A DNA stretch of 64,000 bases from an uncultured Luminiphilus sp. (GTDB lineage Bacteria; Pseudomonadota; Gammaproteobacteria; Pseudomonadales; Halieaceae), in the NCBI GenBank assembly GCA_938084055.1, contig CALKDK010000014.1:19352-83351 (forward strand), read 5' to 3'. Position numbers and translations under genes: made by a program. This document shows, piece by piece, positions 35,955 through 44,504 of the stretch. The notes beneath the pieces were generated by a model. That model was not told the DNA's origin. It ran no database searches and was given only the letters and a program-made list of their open reading frames with translations. Numbering within the stretch: position 1 is the stretch's first letter; each line of letters opens with the position of its first letter.

Positions 35955-36506
35955 TCAGGCCCACTTCCTGAATTTATCCCAGTTTCGCAGCAGCATCATG
36001 AGTGGTCCCGTGTGGGTCACCTCGGTACCAGCGCGTTCGAGCGAGGGATGCTTCTTCATTACTGACTTCAAACATTTCTCGTCCTGGGGCGTCGTCTCGA
36101 CGAAAAGTACGTGCTTGCCTGCCGCGAGTGCTTTCTCAAAGCGGCGGAAATGACTGTTGGGTGCCTGCATGCCAATAAAGCCGGCCTCCCAGGTAGTAAA
36201 ACCGAAGGCTACGATGGCGAGGAAAATAAAGGGCGCCCAACCGACCTGCGCGGCAATACCGGAAAGATGGGATACGGTCAGTACAATAGCGGCGGCGATC
36301 GCGCCCAGGACAGCGCCGATCTCGCCGGCATGGATGACGTCCGTTTTCAGGAAACTGCCGACCGGGTTCACGTCGCGCGCATTAACGGCCACGTCGTCAT
36401 TACTGAGTAAATAAATCTGGGGCCTCGCGATGCCGCTGGCCTCAAGATCATGTTCGACCTGTTCCAAGTTGTCCAGGTCGCTACTCATATAGTAGAAGCG
36501 CTTCAT
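35955..36506 (-). CDS. Membrane protein of unknown function, two-helix centre
   Basis: A 183-residue protein. Residues 1-60 form a small alpha/beta-looking domain (FYYMSSDLDNLEQVEHDLEA), then come two helices (GAVLGAIAAAIVLTVSHL and WAPFIFLAIVAFGFTTWEAGF), and a cytoplasmic tail ending in NWDKFRKWA. The layout recalls the general-stress/glycine-zipper membrane family, but I do not recognise a characterised homologue. It has a strong ribosome-binding site, AAGGAGGG, before the ATG at 36506. It lies upstream of the oxidase operon on the same strand, about 200 bases away, and may be a separate unit. Confidence 0.7.
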   Translation of the reverse strand: MKRFYYMSSDLDNLEQVEHDLEASGIARPQIYLLSNDDVAVNARDVNPVGSFLKTDVIHAGEIGAVLGAIAAAIVLTVSHLSGIAAQVGWAPFIFLAIVAFGFTTWEAGFIGMQAPNSHFRRFEKALAAGKHVLFVETTPQDEKCLKSVMKKHPSLERAGTEVTHTGPLMMLLRNWDKFRKWA

Positions 36507-37106
36507 GAGCCCTCCTTATTTTTTATTATCGTTTGGACCGCTGGTAAGACCCGAAGTCAGTGTCGTACTGACGGTCCCTCTGGTACCACCTCCGCGCTTC
36601 TCTGAGCCCGTGAGTCATCTGAAGACAGCGCTTCATTGGCAGTGAGTATAGTGCGCCAATTACGAGAATGAAAGTCAGTTTCTCAATCCCGTTCCGAGCT
36701 CGCCTGCCAGGCCAGGAATTGTGAAAACCCAACCTATTTTGCAATTGACACCGACGGGGTGGGTCGCAGTCCGGTGGGCGTGCAGCTTGCGACGATAGTC
36801 TTTGCCAGTGAGCTGGGCGGCCGGTTGATTCAGGCCCCTCTCCAGTAAATCGGGCCAGGTGCGCAAGGGTGCTCGGGGAGAGCTTAACGGGGGCAAGATT
36901 TTTCACCCCGCTGTATGGTTTTCTGTTCGGGATTGGACCACACTAGCGCCTGAATTGGACTTGTGGGGCGGCCAGGGAGGGCGATGAACCACTGATAACG
37001 ATTGACCGCCGGGAATGTACAGTGCATCCAAGCGGGGAGTCGTTATCCAAGGTGTTCGGTTTTCAGCGAACAGCGTCCTGCAGCCACTGCCGACCAAGGG
37101 GAGGGT
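36507..37106. other. 600-base divergent gap
   Basis: This separates the membrane protein (read leftward) from the regulator gene (read rightward) and must hold promoters for both. A minus-strand frame ending at 36526 contains a helix-like stretch and a charged tail, but no acceptable start codon precedes the protein-like part, so I do not call it. GGGGAGGG at about 37098-37106 is the regulator's ribosome-binding site. Nothing else is recognised. Confidence 0.5.
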
Positions 37107-38129
37107 ATGCCGATGCGTGACAACATGCGTCCGAGTGACGGGGCCACCCCTTATCACGTCGGATTTTTGCTGGTTGAAAATTTCACCCTGATCTCACTCT
37201 CCAGTGCGCTGGAACCCCTCCGTATTGCGAATTTGCAGTCGGGCCGTTCCCTCTACCGTTGGGGATTGGTCGGGGGTGGCCCCACGCACCAGGTCTGCAG
37301 TGACGGCATTCCGGTAACACTTGATTACACCCTCGAGAGTGCACCCACATTTGACCTGGTTATCGTCGTGGGGGGCATCGGTATCGAGCAGAGCCTGCCC
37401 CGTCCCCTCATCAGCTGGTTACGCAAACAGGCCCAGCGTGGTGTGGTGATGGGTTCGGTCTGCACGGGTGCCTATGCACTGGCGGCTGCCGGGTTATTGG
37501 ATGGTTATCAGTGCAGCGCTCATTGGGACTGCCTGACCGTCCTTACAGACCGTTTTCCCCGAATTGCCTGTAACAACCAGCTGTATACGCTGGACAGGGA
37601 TCGAATGACCTGTACGGGCGGGACCATTCCCATGCACATGATGTTGGCACTGCTTTCATCCCGGCACCCACAGGCCCTGGTTGATGCGGTGGCCGATATG
37701 TTGGTCTGCGAACGGTACCGTGCGGATGTTGAAATGCAGCTGGTGCCCATGTGGTCCCGCAAAGTGGAGATGCAGCCCAAGCTTAAAGAGGTACTGCAAC
37801 TCATGGAAGCAAACCTCGAGGAGCCGATTCCGCTGCAGGAGCTGGCAGATTTTGTCGCCTTGTCCCGGCGCCAGCTGGAAAGGCTGTTTCTCAAGTACTT
37901 GCACTGTACCCCTTCGAGGTACTACCTCAAGCTGCGTTTGGACCGCGCTCGACGACTCGTCAAGCAAAGCTCGCGCTCTATTGTGGAAATTACCTCCATG
38001 TGTGGTTTCGTCTCTACGACCCACTTCAGCCGCTGCTATCGAAAATACATCGGGGTTTCGCCGCGGGTTGACCGACTCAACTGTCAGCCGGAATTGCAGC
38101 CCGCGGCCAACGAAGCCCTCAGTGCATGA
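37107..38129 (+). CDS. GlxA family transcriptional regulator (GbdR/CdhR-like), AraC-type
   Basis: A 340-residue regulator. Residues about 15-185 form a DJ-1/PfpI amidotransferase-like sensor domain (HVGFLLVENFTLISLSSALE, and GSVCTGAYALAAAGLLDG with a Cys at the nucleophile-elbow position). About 225-320 is an AraC double helix-turn-helix (LSRRQLERLFLKYL and ISVTHFSR-like VSTTHFSRCYRKY). This architecture and the opening segment resemble GbdR and CdhR, activators of betaine and carnitine catabolism in pseudomonads. I choose ATG 37107 because of its strong ribosome-binding site; an upstream start at 37002 is unlikely. It is the only clear DNA-binding regulator in the window and may control the methyl-group catabolism genes. 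Confidence 0.85.
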   Translation: MPMRDNMRPSDGATPYHVGFLLVENFTLISLSSALEPLRIANLQSGRSLYRWGLVGGGPTHQVCSDGIPVTLDYTLESAPTFDLVIVVGGIGIEQSLPRPLISWLRKQAQRGVVMGSVCTGAYALAAAGLLDGYQCSAHWDCLTVLTDRFPRIACNNQLYTLDRDRMTCTGGTIPMHMMLALLSSRHPQALVDAVADMLVCERYRADVEMQLVPMWSRKVEMQPKLKEVLQLMEANLEEPIPLQELADFVALSRRQLERLFLKYLHCTPSRYYLKLRLDRARRLVKQSSRSIVEITSMCGFVSTTHFSRCYRKYIGVSPRVDRLNCQPELQPAANEALSA

Positions 38130-38289
38130 AGCGCCAGAACCTTCGGTCCCTGGAGCGCAGGCATCTTGGGGTGGCAGCTCGCCCTGAGCACTGGCCTCCC
38201 GGAGGCTCTGGTTACTCGATGGGTGTGCGGGCCACTTCTTACTAAAGTCGTTGCTGACGCAACCGCCCGGGGGCTGGCTGGCGGGTCTC

Positions 38290-39621
38290 TTATCTTGCGG
38301 ACCCGGCGCCCGGGGCCACGTAATCGTGACGCAGGGTATCCCCGATCGCTGCACTGCGGGCGTCAGCCACCAGGGCGTCGACATTGCTGCCGGTCAGCGA
38401 TTGGAGAAATAGCACCAGGGCGGCCTGGTCCTCCCGGGGAATGTGCAGAGGGCGGATACGGGAATCCTGCGCGGGGTCGCCGCCGCCGCCTTCTGCGTAA
38501 AATTGCACGACGGCCTCCAAGGTGGCGAGGGAGCCATCGTGCATGTAGGGTGCTGTGAGTCCCACGTTACGCAGGCTGGGGGTCCTGTAGCGCCACCGAT
38601 CTTCAGCCGCGCCACTGACTTCCACCCGTCCATCATCGGTAAATTTTTCTGTTTCCACGTCGACCTGCGGGGTGACGTAGACACCAGGTGCTACTTGCAA
38701 GCGCTGCGGTCTGGATCCCCGTTGCGCCCGCAAAAATCCGGTCCCCGTATTGTGGAACATACCATCGGTGAACAGAGCTGTTTGTTCACCGATGCTGTGG
38801 CAGGACTGGCAGCCCTGGGTCAGGAATACCTCAAAGCCACGGATTTCCGGTGCCTTGAATCCGGCAACGCCATCGGTGGGTCTCGTGGTTTGGAAATACC
38901 AGCGGTCAAAGGGGGAGTCACCGCTGACCAGTGCGCGCTGGTAGGAAGCAAGGGCGCGGCCCAGATTTTTTTCGGTGAGACCATCTGCAAAGATGGTGTT
39001 AAAAGCAGTCGAGTACGCAGGGATATCCTCCAGTCGGCGGATCACGGCTTGCCTCGAGGGGTTTGCCATCTCATTTCTCGCCAGCAGCGGCGACCAAACC
39101 TGCGCCACCAGCGAGGACTCCCGACCATCCCAAAAGAGCTGGCTCAGGAAGGCCACGTTATATAGGGAGGGTGCATTGCGGCGTCCGCCCCGACCTTCGT
39201 CACCCACGGGTGTCGCCAGTTCGTTTTGCGTAAAACCCTGCTCAGGCACATGGCACATGCCGCAAGACAGGTTGGAATTGGTGGACAATCTTCGGTCAAA
39301 AAACAGGGTGCGCCCGAGGTCAACCTCCGCCGCCCGCAGTGTCATGTTGGTTCCCGGTAGCCCCTTTTGTATCGCATTTGCGATGTCCGCCAGGGGGAGT
39401 CGTTCACCAAAAGTTTCCAGAATGGCTTCTGAGTTGGTGGCGTAATGGGGCGATTCATAGCCCTCCCGGTTGTCTGCCATTCCCACTCTGTATTCCGATT
39501 GCGCCCAGACGTCTCCTCCTGCATTGACAGTGAGAAGGGCCAAGCCGGTCGCAACCATCTGAACTGTTGCAAATACAGCGGTGAAAGGGTGCTGTTTCTT
39601 TTTCGAAAGTGCTAGGCTCAT
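38290..39621 (-). CDS. MauG/CcpA family diheme cytochrome c protein
   Basis: A protein of about 443 residues with a signal peptide (Lys-rich start, then FTAVFATVQMVATGLALLTV, cleavage near WAQ-S). Heme motifs are CGMCH (near residue 125) and CQSCH (near 285). Segments FDRRLSTNSNLSCGMCH and GFKAPEIRGFEVF match bacterial cytochrome c peroxidase/MauG proteins. Known mtoX clusters carry mauG and SCO genes that are thought to mature the enzyme or its quinone-like cofactor. It is divergent from mtoX, with only 31 bases between start codons. The start at 39621 is chosen for the signal peptide; ATG 39639 is possible. Confidence 0.85.
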   Translation of the reverse strand: MSLALSKKKQHPFTAVFATVQMVATGLALLTVNAGGDVWAQSEYRVGMADNREGYESPHYATNSEAILETFGERLPLADIANAIQKGLPGTNMTLRAAEVDLGRTLFFDRRLSTNSNLSCGMCHVPEQGFTQNELATPVGDEGRGGRRNAPSLYNVAFLSQLFWDGRESSLVAQVWSPLLARNEMANPSRQAVIRRLEDIPAYSTAFNTIFADGLTEKNLGRALASYQRALVSGDSPFDRWYFQTTRPTDGVAGFKAPEIRGFEVFLTQGCQSCHSIGEQTALFTDGMFHNTGTGFLRAQRGSRPQRLQVAPGVYVTPQVDVETEKFTDDGRVEVSGAAEDRWRYRTPSLRNVGLTAPYMHDGSLATLEAVVQFYAEGGGGDPAQDSRIRPLHIPREDQAALVLFLQSLTGSNVDALVADARSAAIGDTLRHDYVAPGAGSAR

Positions 39622-39652
39622 GGCGTAAGGATAATGCATTGGAGAGAAGACC

Positions 39653-41008
39653 ATGATTCGAAAGTTAATCGGCATAGTGACAGCCCTCATTGCGGTGGCC
39701 GCACCCTTAGCCTGGGCAGATGAGACGTGCATGTCGCCCTACATGGCAAAGATTGTGGGGCAGGAGGACTATGTCTATATCTGGACGCTGGGTATGGAGG
39801 GCGTGGGCGATGGCGAGGACAAACTCGTAACGGTCGATGTCAATCCTGAATCGGAGAGTTTTGGCGAGGTTGTACACAGCCTGTCCGTCGGTGGCCGTAA
39901 TGAGGCCCATCACTCGGGTCTCACAGATGATCGCCGTTATCTTTGGGCTTCGGGCCTCGATACCAGCAAGATCTTTATTTTCGACATTCATACAGATCCT
40001 GCGCAGCCCAGAATACATCGCGAGATTGATGACTTCGTTGCCAAAACAGGCGGCATTGTGGGGCCGCACACCAACTATGCGCTGCCGGGCCGGATGCTTA
40101 TCACTGGATTGTCCAACAACCGTGATCATGGCGGTCGTACCGGCATGGCCGAATACACCAATGATGGTGACTTCATCACCAGCGTCTGGATGCCCACCGA
40201 TGACAACCTGCAGGGGGCGGTGAAATCCGGAAATTACGCTGACGGGTACGGCTATGATGCCCGAGCGCTGCCGCGCCGTAATGTTTTGGTCACGTCATCT
40301 TTTACCGGCTGGAACAATTACATGATGAACCTCGGGAAAATGATGGCTGACCCCGAGGCGATGAAGCGATTTGGCAATACGGTTGTTATCTGGGATCTGC
40401 ACGCCCGCACGCCCAAAAAAGTGCTCGACGTGCCCGGTGCGCCCCTGGAACTGCGATGCGCCTGGGGTTCCCGCTCTAACTACTGTTTTACTACGACGGC
40501 GCTCACGTCCAAAATCTGGCTTATTCATGAGGATGAAGCGGGGGAATGGCATGCGACGGCGGTGGCTGATATCGGAGACGCCAGCAAGATACCCCTGCCC
40601 GTGGATATTTCCATTTCCGCAGATGACAACCATCTCTGGGTCAACACCTGGAACGATGGCAAGGTACGACTTTTCGATATTTCGAACCCCCATGCCCCGG
40701 AGCAGGTTTTCGAGAAGCGCATCGGCGAACAAATCAATATGGTGTCCCAAAGCTGGGACGGCGAGCGCGTCTACTTCACCTCCTCACTGCTGGCGAATTG
40801 GGACAAGACCGGTTCGGGGGCGGGGGATGACGGCGATGTGCAGTACTTCAAGCTGTTCCATTGGGACGGTGAGTCTCTGACCCCGGAGTTCAGTCTTGAT
40901 TTTGTTGAAATGGGATTGGGGTCGCCACACCAGATGCGTTTTGGTGCCCACGCGTTGTACGGCCAGCCAGCGACCAAAATGGACCACGATGGCATGGCAG
41001 CGCGCTGA
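39653..41008 (+). CDS. mtoX: Methanethiol oxidase (selenium-binding protein SBP56 family)
   Basis: A 451-residue periplasmic protein with signal peptide (RKLIGIVTALIAVAAPLAWA). It is a beta-propeller of the SBP56 family; recognisable segments are RNEAHHSGLTDDRRYLW with a His pair, TGWNNYM, and GSPHQMRFG at the end. Bacterial members, shown first in Hyphomicrobium, are copper-dependent methanethiol oxidases making formaldehyde, H2S and H2O2. The downstream SCO gene and divergent MauG gene match the reported mtoX arrangement, which strengthens the call. Formaldehyde could enter the C1 pathway seen elsewhere in the window. Ribosome-binding site GGAGAG lies before the ATG. Confidence 0.9.
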   Translation: MIRKLIGIVTALIAVAAPLAWADETCMSPYMAKIVGQEDYVYIWTLGMEGVGDGEDKLVTVDVNPESESFGEVVHSLSVGGRNEAHHSGLTDDRRYLWASGLDTSKIFIFDIHTDPAQPRIHREIDDFVAKTGGIVGPHTNYALPGRMLITGLSNNRDHGGRTGMAEYTNDGDFITSVWMPTDDNLQGAVKSGNYADGYGYDARALPRRNVLVTSSFTGWNNYMMNLGKMMADPEAMKRFGNTVVIWDLHARTPKKVLDVPGAPLELRCAWGSRSNYCFTTTALTSKIWLIHEDEAGEWHATAVADIGDASKIPLPVDISISADDNHLWVNTWNDGKVRLFDISNPHAPEQVFEKRIGEQINMVSQSWDGERVYFTSSLLANWDKTGSGAGDDGDVQYFKLFHWDGESLTPEFSLDFVEMGLGSPHQMRFGAHALYGQPATKMDHDGMAAR

Positions 41009-41687
41009 GGCAGTGCGTCGTGTCCTGACTGGGCTGTTGGTCTGCTGTTGGACAGCCACCATGGCGGCTGCCCCCCATGAGCACACGCCGCCCGTGGTGC
41101 TGGCGCCCGGCTACGAGGAGCTTGAATTTGTGCCGCCTGTTGCCGGGACTTACCAGCTTCCCCCTATGGGTGACGCTGCGGATGGTCCTGTGCTGGATAC
41201 GCTGGGTAAGGCCGGACGATTGCATGATTACCTGGGTGAAAAAGCGACGGTCCTGAGCTTCATTTTCACCACATGCAATGACGTAAATGGCTGCCCACTG
41301 GCAACCTATGTCATGAGTGGCGTGCAGGCGGCGGTGCTCGAAGAGGCGAGCCTCGCGGACAGTGTCCGACTGGTCAGCTTCAGTTTCGATCCGGAGAAGG
41401 ACACGCCGGAGGCGTTGGGCCGTTACGGAGACCAGTTCAGATCCCAGGGCTTTGACTGGCAGTTTTTAACGACAGCTTCCGAGGATGACCTGCGCCCCAT
41501 ACTGGACGCCTATGACCAATGGGTTATTCGGGATTACGACCGGGAGGGCAACTATCTGGGTACCATGTCCCACGTGCTGCGTGTGTACCTGATTGATGCA
41601 GACCGACAAATCCGGAACATCTACAGCACCTCTTTCCTGCACGCCGACACGGTGATCAACGATCTTAGGAGCCTGCTGCTGCAGTAG
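40989..41687 (+). CDS. SCO1/SenC-like protein of the methanethiol oxidase operon, variant Cys motif
   Basis: A protein of about 232 residues with a signal-like N-terminus (RRVLTGLLVCCWTATMAAA). The thioredoxin-like SCO fold is seen in SFIFTTCNDVNGCPLATYVM and in the late MSHVLRVYLID, which supplies the third copper ligand His. The two cysteines are spaced C-x5-C rather than the usual C-x3-C. It overlaps mtoX by 20 bases, so the pair is coupled. It probably loads copper into MtoX in the periplasm. The ATG at 40989 is preferred to longer readings inside mtoX; GTG 41013 is an alternative. Confidence 0.82.
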   Translation: MAWQRAEAVRRVLTGLLVCCWTATMAAAPHEHTPPVVLAPGYEELEFVPPVAGTYQLPPMGDAADGPVLDTLGKAGRLHDYLGEKATVLSFIFTTCNDVNGCPLATYVMSGVQAAVLEEASLADSVRLVSFSFDPEKDTPEALGRYGDQFRSQGFDWQFLTTASEDDLRPILDAYDQWVIRDYDREGNYLGTMSHVLRVYLIDADRQIRNIYSTSFLHADTVINDLRSLLLQ

Positions 41688-41698
41688 CAGCAGGCTCC
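41668..41698. terminator. Perfect 13-bp hairpin at the end of the mtoX-SCO operon
   Basis: GGAGCCTGCTGCT and AGCAGCAGGCTCC are exact reverse complements around a five-base loop, and the SCO stop codon lies inside the structure. No T-run follows, so it is either a Rho-dependent/mRNA-protecting hairpin or a weak terminator. Confidence 0.45.
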
Positions 41699-41778
41699 GC
41701 AGCGTCACCAGTACGGGCTTTCCCAAGGAGCCGATAAATAACCATGTCGATGGGACTTGCCCTACACTATTTGGTTAG

Positions 41779-41791
41779 CCCGCGGCGCGGG
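41779..41791. repeat. Short GC-rich palindrome, copy 2
   Basis: CCCGCGGCGCGGG, identical to the copy at 12123-12135, in the gap upstream of the aldehyde dehydrogenase gene. It may be a chance recurrence in GC-rich DNA. Confidence 0.3.
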
Positions 41792-41898
41792 TATGGGCGC
41801 ATCACTATCGGCTTTGCAGTGGTCTGCCAGTGTCGGTCAGGCGGTGTCCAACCCATCTTCGTCGCTGCACAGAACGACGTTTAGAACGCAAGGAATCC

Positions 41899-43323
41899 AT
41901 GATGTACATAGACGGTCAGTGGCTCACCGAGGGTCCGAACTTTGAGGTGGTCAATCCTGCCACGGGGGCCAAACTTGGGTCAGTTCTGGATGCCAGTACT
42001 GATCAGGTTCAGGCAGCCATCACAGCAGCAGAGGGGGCGCTGCCTGGCTGGTCCGGTGCGACCGCCTACGACCGCGCAACGATTCTCTATCGTGCCCATA
42101 CGCTGATGATGGAGAGGCAGCGCAGCCTGGCTGAACTCATGACCGCGGAGCAGGGCAAGCCACTCAAGGCCGCAATGAACGAGGTGAAATACGCGGCGGA
42201 CTTTTTACTGTGGTTCGCGGAGGAGGCCAAGCGAATTTATGGGGAAACGATCCCCTCCGCGCGCCCAGACCAGCGTTTTCTTGTGCACAAACAGGCGGTC
42301 GGCGTGGTGGCTGCCATCACACCCTGGAATTACCCGATTTCAATGTTGACCCGAAAACTGGGGCCAGCGCTCGCGGCGGGCTGCACGGCGGTCTTGAAGC
42401 CTGCGGAGTCCACGCCACTGTGTGCCATTGCTGTATTTGAAATCCTCGATGACGCGGGACTGCCGCCTGGCGTAGCCAACCTGGTGACCGTCAGCGATCC
42501 CAGACCCGTGGGCGACTTGTTTTGTACCCATCCCGCGATCCGCAAATTGACCTTCACCGGCTCTACCGCGGTGGGCAGGCATCTGGCGCAATTAGCAGCT
42601 CCCCAGTTGAAGCGTGTGTCCATGGAATTGGGTGGCCACGCTCCGTTTATCGTATTTGATGATGCGGATCCCGTGCATGCAGCCAAGGGTGTTTCACTGG
42701 TGAAGTTTTTGAATACCGGGCAAGCCTGTATCAGTCCAAACCGCATTTTTGTACAGCGCGCAATTCTTGAGCCCTTCCTCAAGACGCTTGAGGCGCGCGT
42801 GGCAAGACTGCGCGCCGGGGATGGCACGGACCCGGCAACCAGCATCGGCCCCTTGATCAATGAGGCGGCTGTCGCAAAAGTTGATCTACAGGTCCAGGAC
42901 GCGATAGCCAAGGGTGCAACCTTACACACCGGTGGGTATCGCCTGGTCGACGGGGGGCTGGAGCGGGGATGTTTTTATGCCGCCACCCTGCTAAGCGCGG
43001 TCAGCCCTGACATGCTCATTTATCGTGAAGAAACATTTGGTCCAGTAGCGGCTGTCATTCCCTTTGATGAAGAAGATGACGTGGTCGCAATGGCCAACGA
43101 TACCGAGTACGGGTTGGCGGCCTATATTTACACCCAGAATCTCTCACGGGCGCTGCGAACCTTTGAACAGCTCAATTTCGGCATCATTGGTATCAACGAC
43201 ATCAATCCCACCAGCGCAGCCGCACCCTTTGGTGGTATGAAGGCAAGCGGCCTGGGTCGTGAGGGTGCCCGGGAGGGTATTGATGAGTATCTCGAGACGA
43301 AACTCGGGGGGCTGAGTATCTGA
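41899..43323 (+). CDS. NAD(P)-dependent aldehyde dehydrogenase (succinate-semialdehyde type)
   Basis: A 474-residue ALDH. Cofactor and catalytic features are ITPWNYPISML, FTGSTAVGRHL, the general base Glu243 (MELGGHAPF) and nucleophile Cys277 (NTGQACISPNR). The overall pattern resembles succinate/glutarate-semialdehyde dehydrogenases. It oxidises a C3-C5 semialdehyde or similar aldehyde to the acid. It faces the large minus-strand operon, convergent with the enolase-superfamily gene; metabolic linkage is plausible but not shown. The ATG at 41899 has AAGGAA upstream and gives the usual N-terminus. Confidence 0.88.
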   Translation: MMYIDGQWLTEGPNFEVVNPATGAKLGSVLDASTDQVQAAITAAEGALPGWSGATAYDRATILYRAHTLMMERQRSLAELMTAEQGKPLKAAMNEVKYAADFLLWFAEEAKRIYGETIPSARPDQRFLVHKQAVGVVAAITPWNYPISMLTRKLGPALAAGCTAVLKPAESTPLCAIAVFEILDDAGLPPGVANLVTVSDPRPVGDLFCTHPAIRKLTFTGSTAVGRHLAQLAAPQLKRVSMELGGHAPFIVFDDADPVHAAKGVSLVKFLNTGQACISPNRIFVQRAILEPFLKTLEARVARLRAGDGTDPATSIGPLINEAAVAKVDLQVQDAIAKGATLHTGGYRLVDGGLERGCFYAATLLSAVSPDMLIYREETFGPVAAVIPFDEEDDVVAMANDTEYGLAAYIYTQNLSRALRTFEQLNFGIIGINDINPTSAAAPFGGMKASGLGREGAREGIDEYLETKLGGLSI

Positions 43324-43388
43324 GCGACTGGGTCGATTGGCGGCGCGCAAACGCGCTACCCGCGCAGGTCGCTGGTTTGGCGCTGAAG

Positions 43389-44495
43389 CTAGGAGAAGTG
43401 CGCCACCTCGTCGTGGAATAGCGTTTCGTCGGGCACAATTCCCAGGCCCGGTCTGGTGGGAAGGGCGATATGGCCACCCAAAATTTTAATGCCGCCGTGC
43501 ACGTCGTAGTGACCCTCGATATAGGGTTCGGCAAGCCAGGTGCCCTCAAACAAGCGGGGCGTTACGGTCGCGCCGGCCTGGGCACAGGCCGCTGCGATGA
43601 TATCGCCCCCCCAGGCGTCGTCCACGGTGTGGGGAATGTGGCACGCTTCACACATGTCCCGGAACTTTGCCAGTTGCGTCAGGCCACCTATCCGGGTGAC
43701 TTTCATCCCAAATCCGTCGACGAGACCCCGACCCACGGCCCGGACGGCTGTGGCCAGGCTGGTTGCACTCTCGTCTATGTAGACGGGATGGTGCAGTCGG
43801 CTGCGGATACTGGCAATTTCGTCGAGGGAATCGCAGGGCTGTTCAAAGACAAATGGAATATGGCTGCAGCTTCGGCTGAGAAGTAAGGCGTCACGGGTCG
43901 TCAATCCGCGGTTGCCGTCAATCGCAAGGCGCATGCGCCCGCCAATGCGCTCCCAGACCTTGATGACGCACTCAATATCAATTTCTACGGGCCTACCGCT
44001 GATTTTGACCTGCATACGGGGGTAGCCCTCCCGTGCTTTTTCCTCCGCGATTCGCGCCGTTTCATCAGGGCTGCCAACCGGGCTGGCATAGTAGGAGGGG
44101 ATGCGCTCGGTCACAGCTCCCCCCAGCAGGTGCGCGACGGAGCATTTCATCTTCTGGCCGAGCAGGTCATAGATGGCGATATCGATGGCAGCCTTGGCAT
44201 AGTTGTGTCCGTTGAGTAAACCATCCATGTGGCGTTGCAGGATGTTGGGTTTATCCACTTCTTTATTGATCAGCGCGGGGGCCATTGTGGCCAGCGCGGC
44301 CTGGGCACCGCGGGCATGGCTGGGGGCGTAGGTGGGACCCACCGGGCAGGTCTCTCCCCATCCGACATGGCCGCAGTCGCTTTCTAGTCGGACCAGGGTG
44401 CTTTCCAGTGACTCAACACAGGCATTCGCCATGCGATAGGCGCCGCCCTTTACGGGCAATAGATGGCGATAAACGGTGAGTTTACGTAGCTTCAT
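43389..44495 (-). CDS. Enolase-superfamily epimerase, hydroxyproline-betaine/proline-betaine 2-epimerase-like
   Basis: A 368-residue mandelate racemase/MLE-type enzyme. Catalytic features visible are Lys164 (MQVKISG) and Lys265 ([10 protein letters not shown]) on opposite faces, with metal ligands Asp193 (LAIDGNRG), Glu218 (FVFEQP) and Asp241 (VYIDES). The segments [17 protein letters not shown] and [17 protein letters not shown], and [11 protein letters not shown], closely recall HpbD, which epimerises 4-hydroxyproline betaine and proline betaine. It is the last gene of the corrinoid methyltransferase operon, which would handle the N-methyl groups of such a betaine. Family assignment is firm; substrate rests on remembered motif similarity. 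A sugar-acid dehydratase is the main alternative. Confidence 0.72.
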   Translation of the reverse strand: MKLRKLTVYRHLLPVKGGAYRMANACVESLESTLVRLESDCGHVGWGETCPVGPTYAPSHARGAQAALATMAPALINKEVDKPNILQRHMDGLLNGHNYAKAAIDIAIYDLLGQKMKCSVAHLLGGAVTERIPSYYASPVGSPDETARIAEEKAREGYPRMQVKISGRPVEIDIECVIKVWERIGGRMRLAIDGNRGLTTRDALLLSRSCSHIPFVFEQPCDSLDEIASIRSRLHHPVYIDESATSLATAVRAVGRGLVDGFGMKVTRIGGLTQLAKFRDMCEACHIPHTVDDAWGGDIIAAACAQAGATVTPRLFEGTWLAEPYIEGHYDVHGGIKILGGHIALPTRPGLGIVPDETLFHDEVAHFS

Positions 44496-44504
44496 GGCGG
44501 TATC

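Noticed and set aside
36526..36906. Minus-strand 126-codon frame with a helix-like part
   Set aside because: No usable start codon precedes the protein-like C-terminal part, and the upstream residues are Pro/Arg-rich shadow-like sequence.
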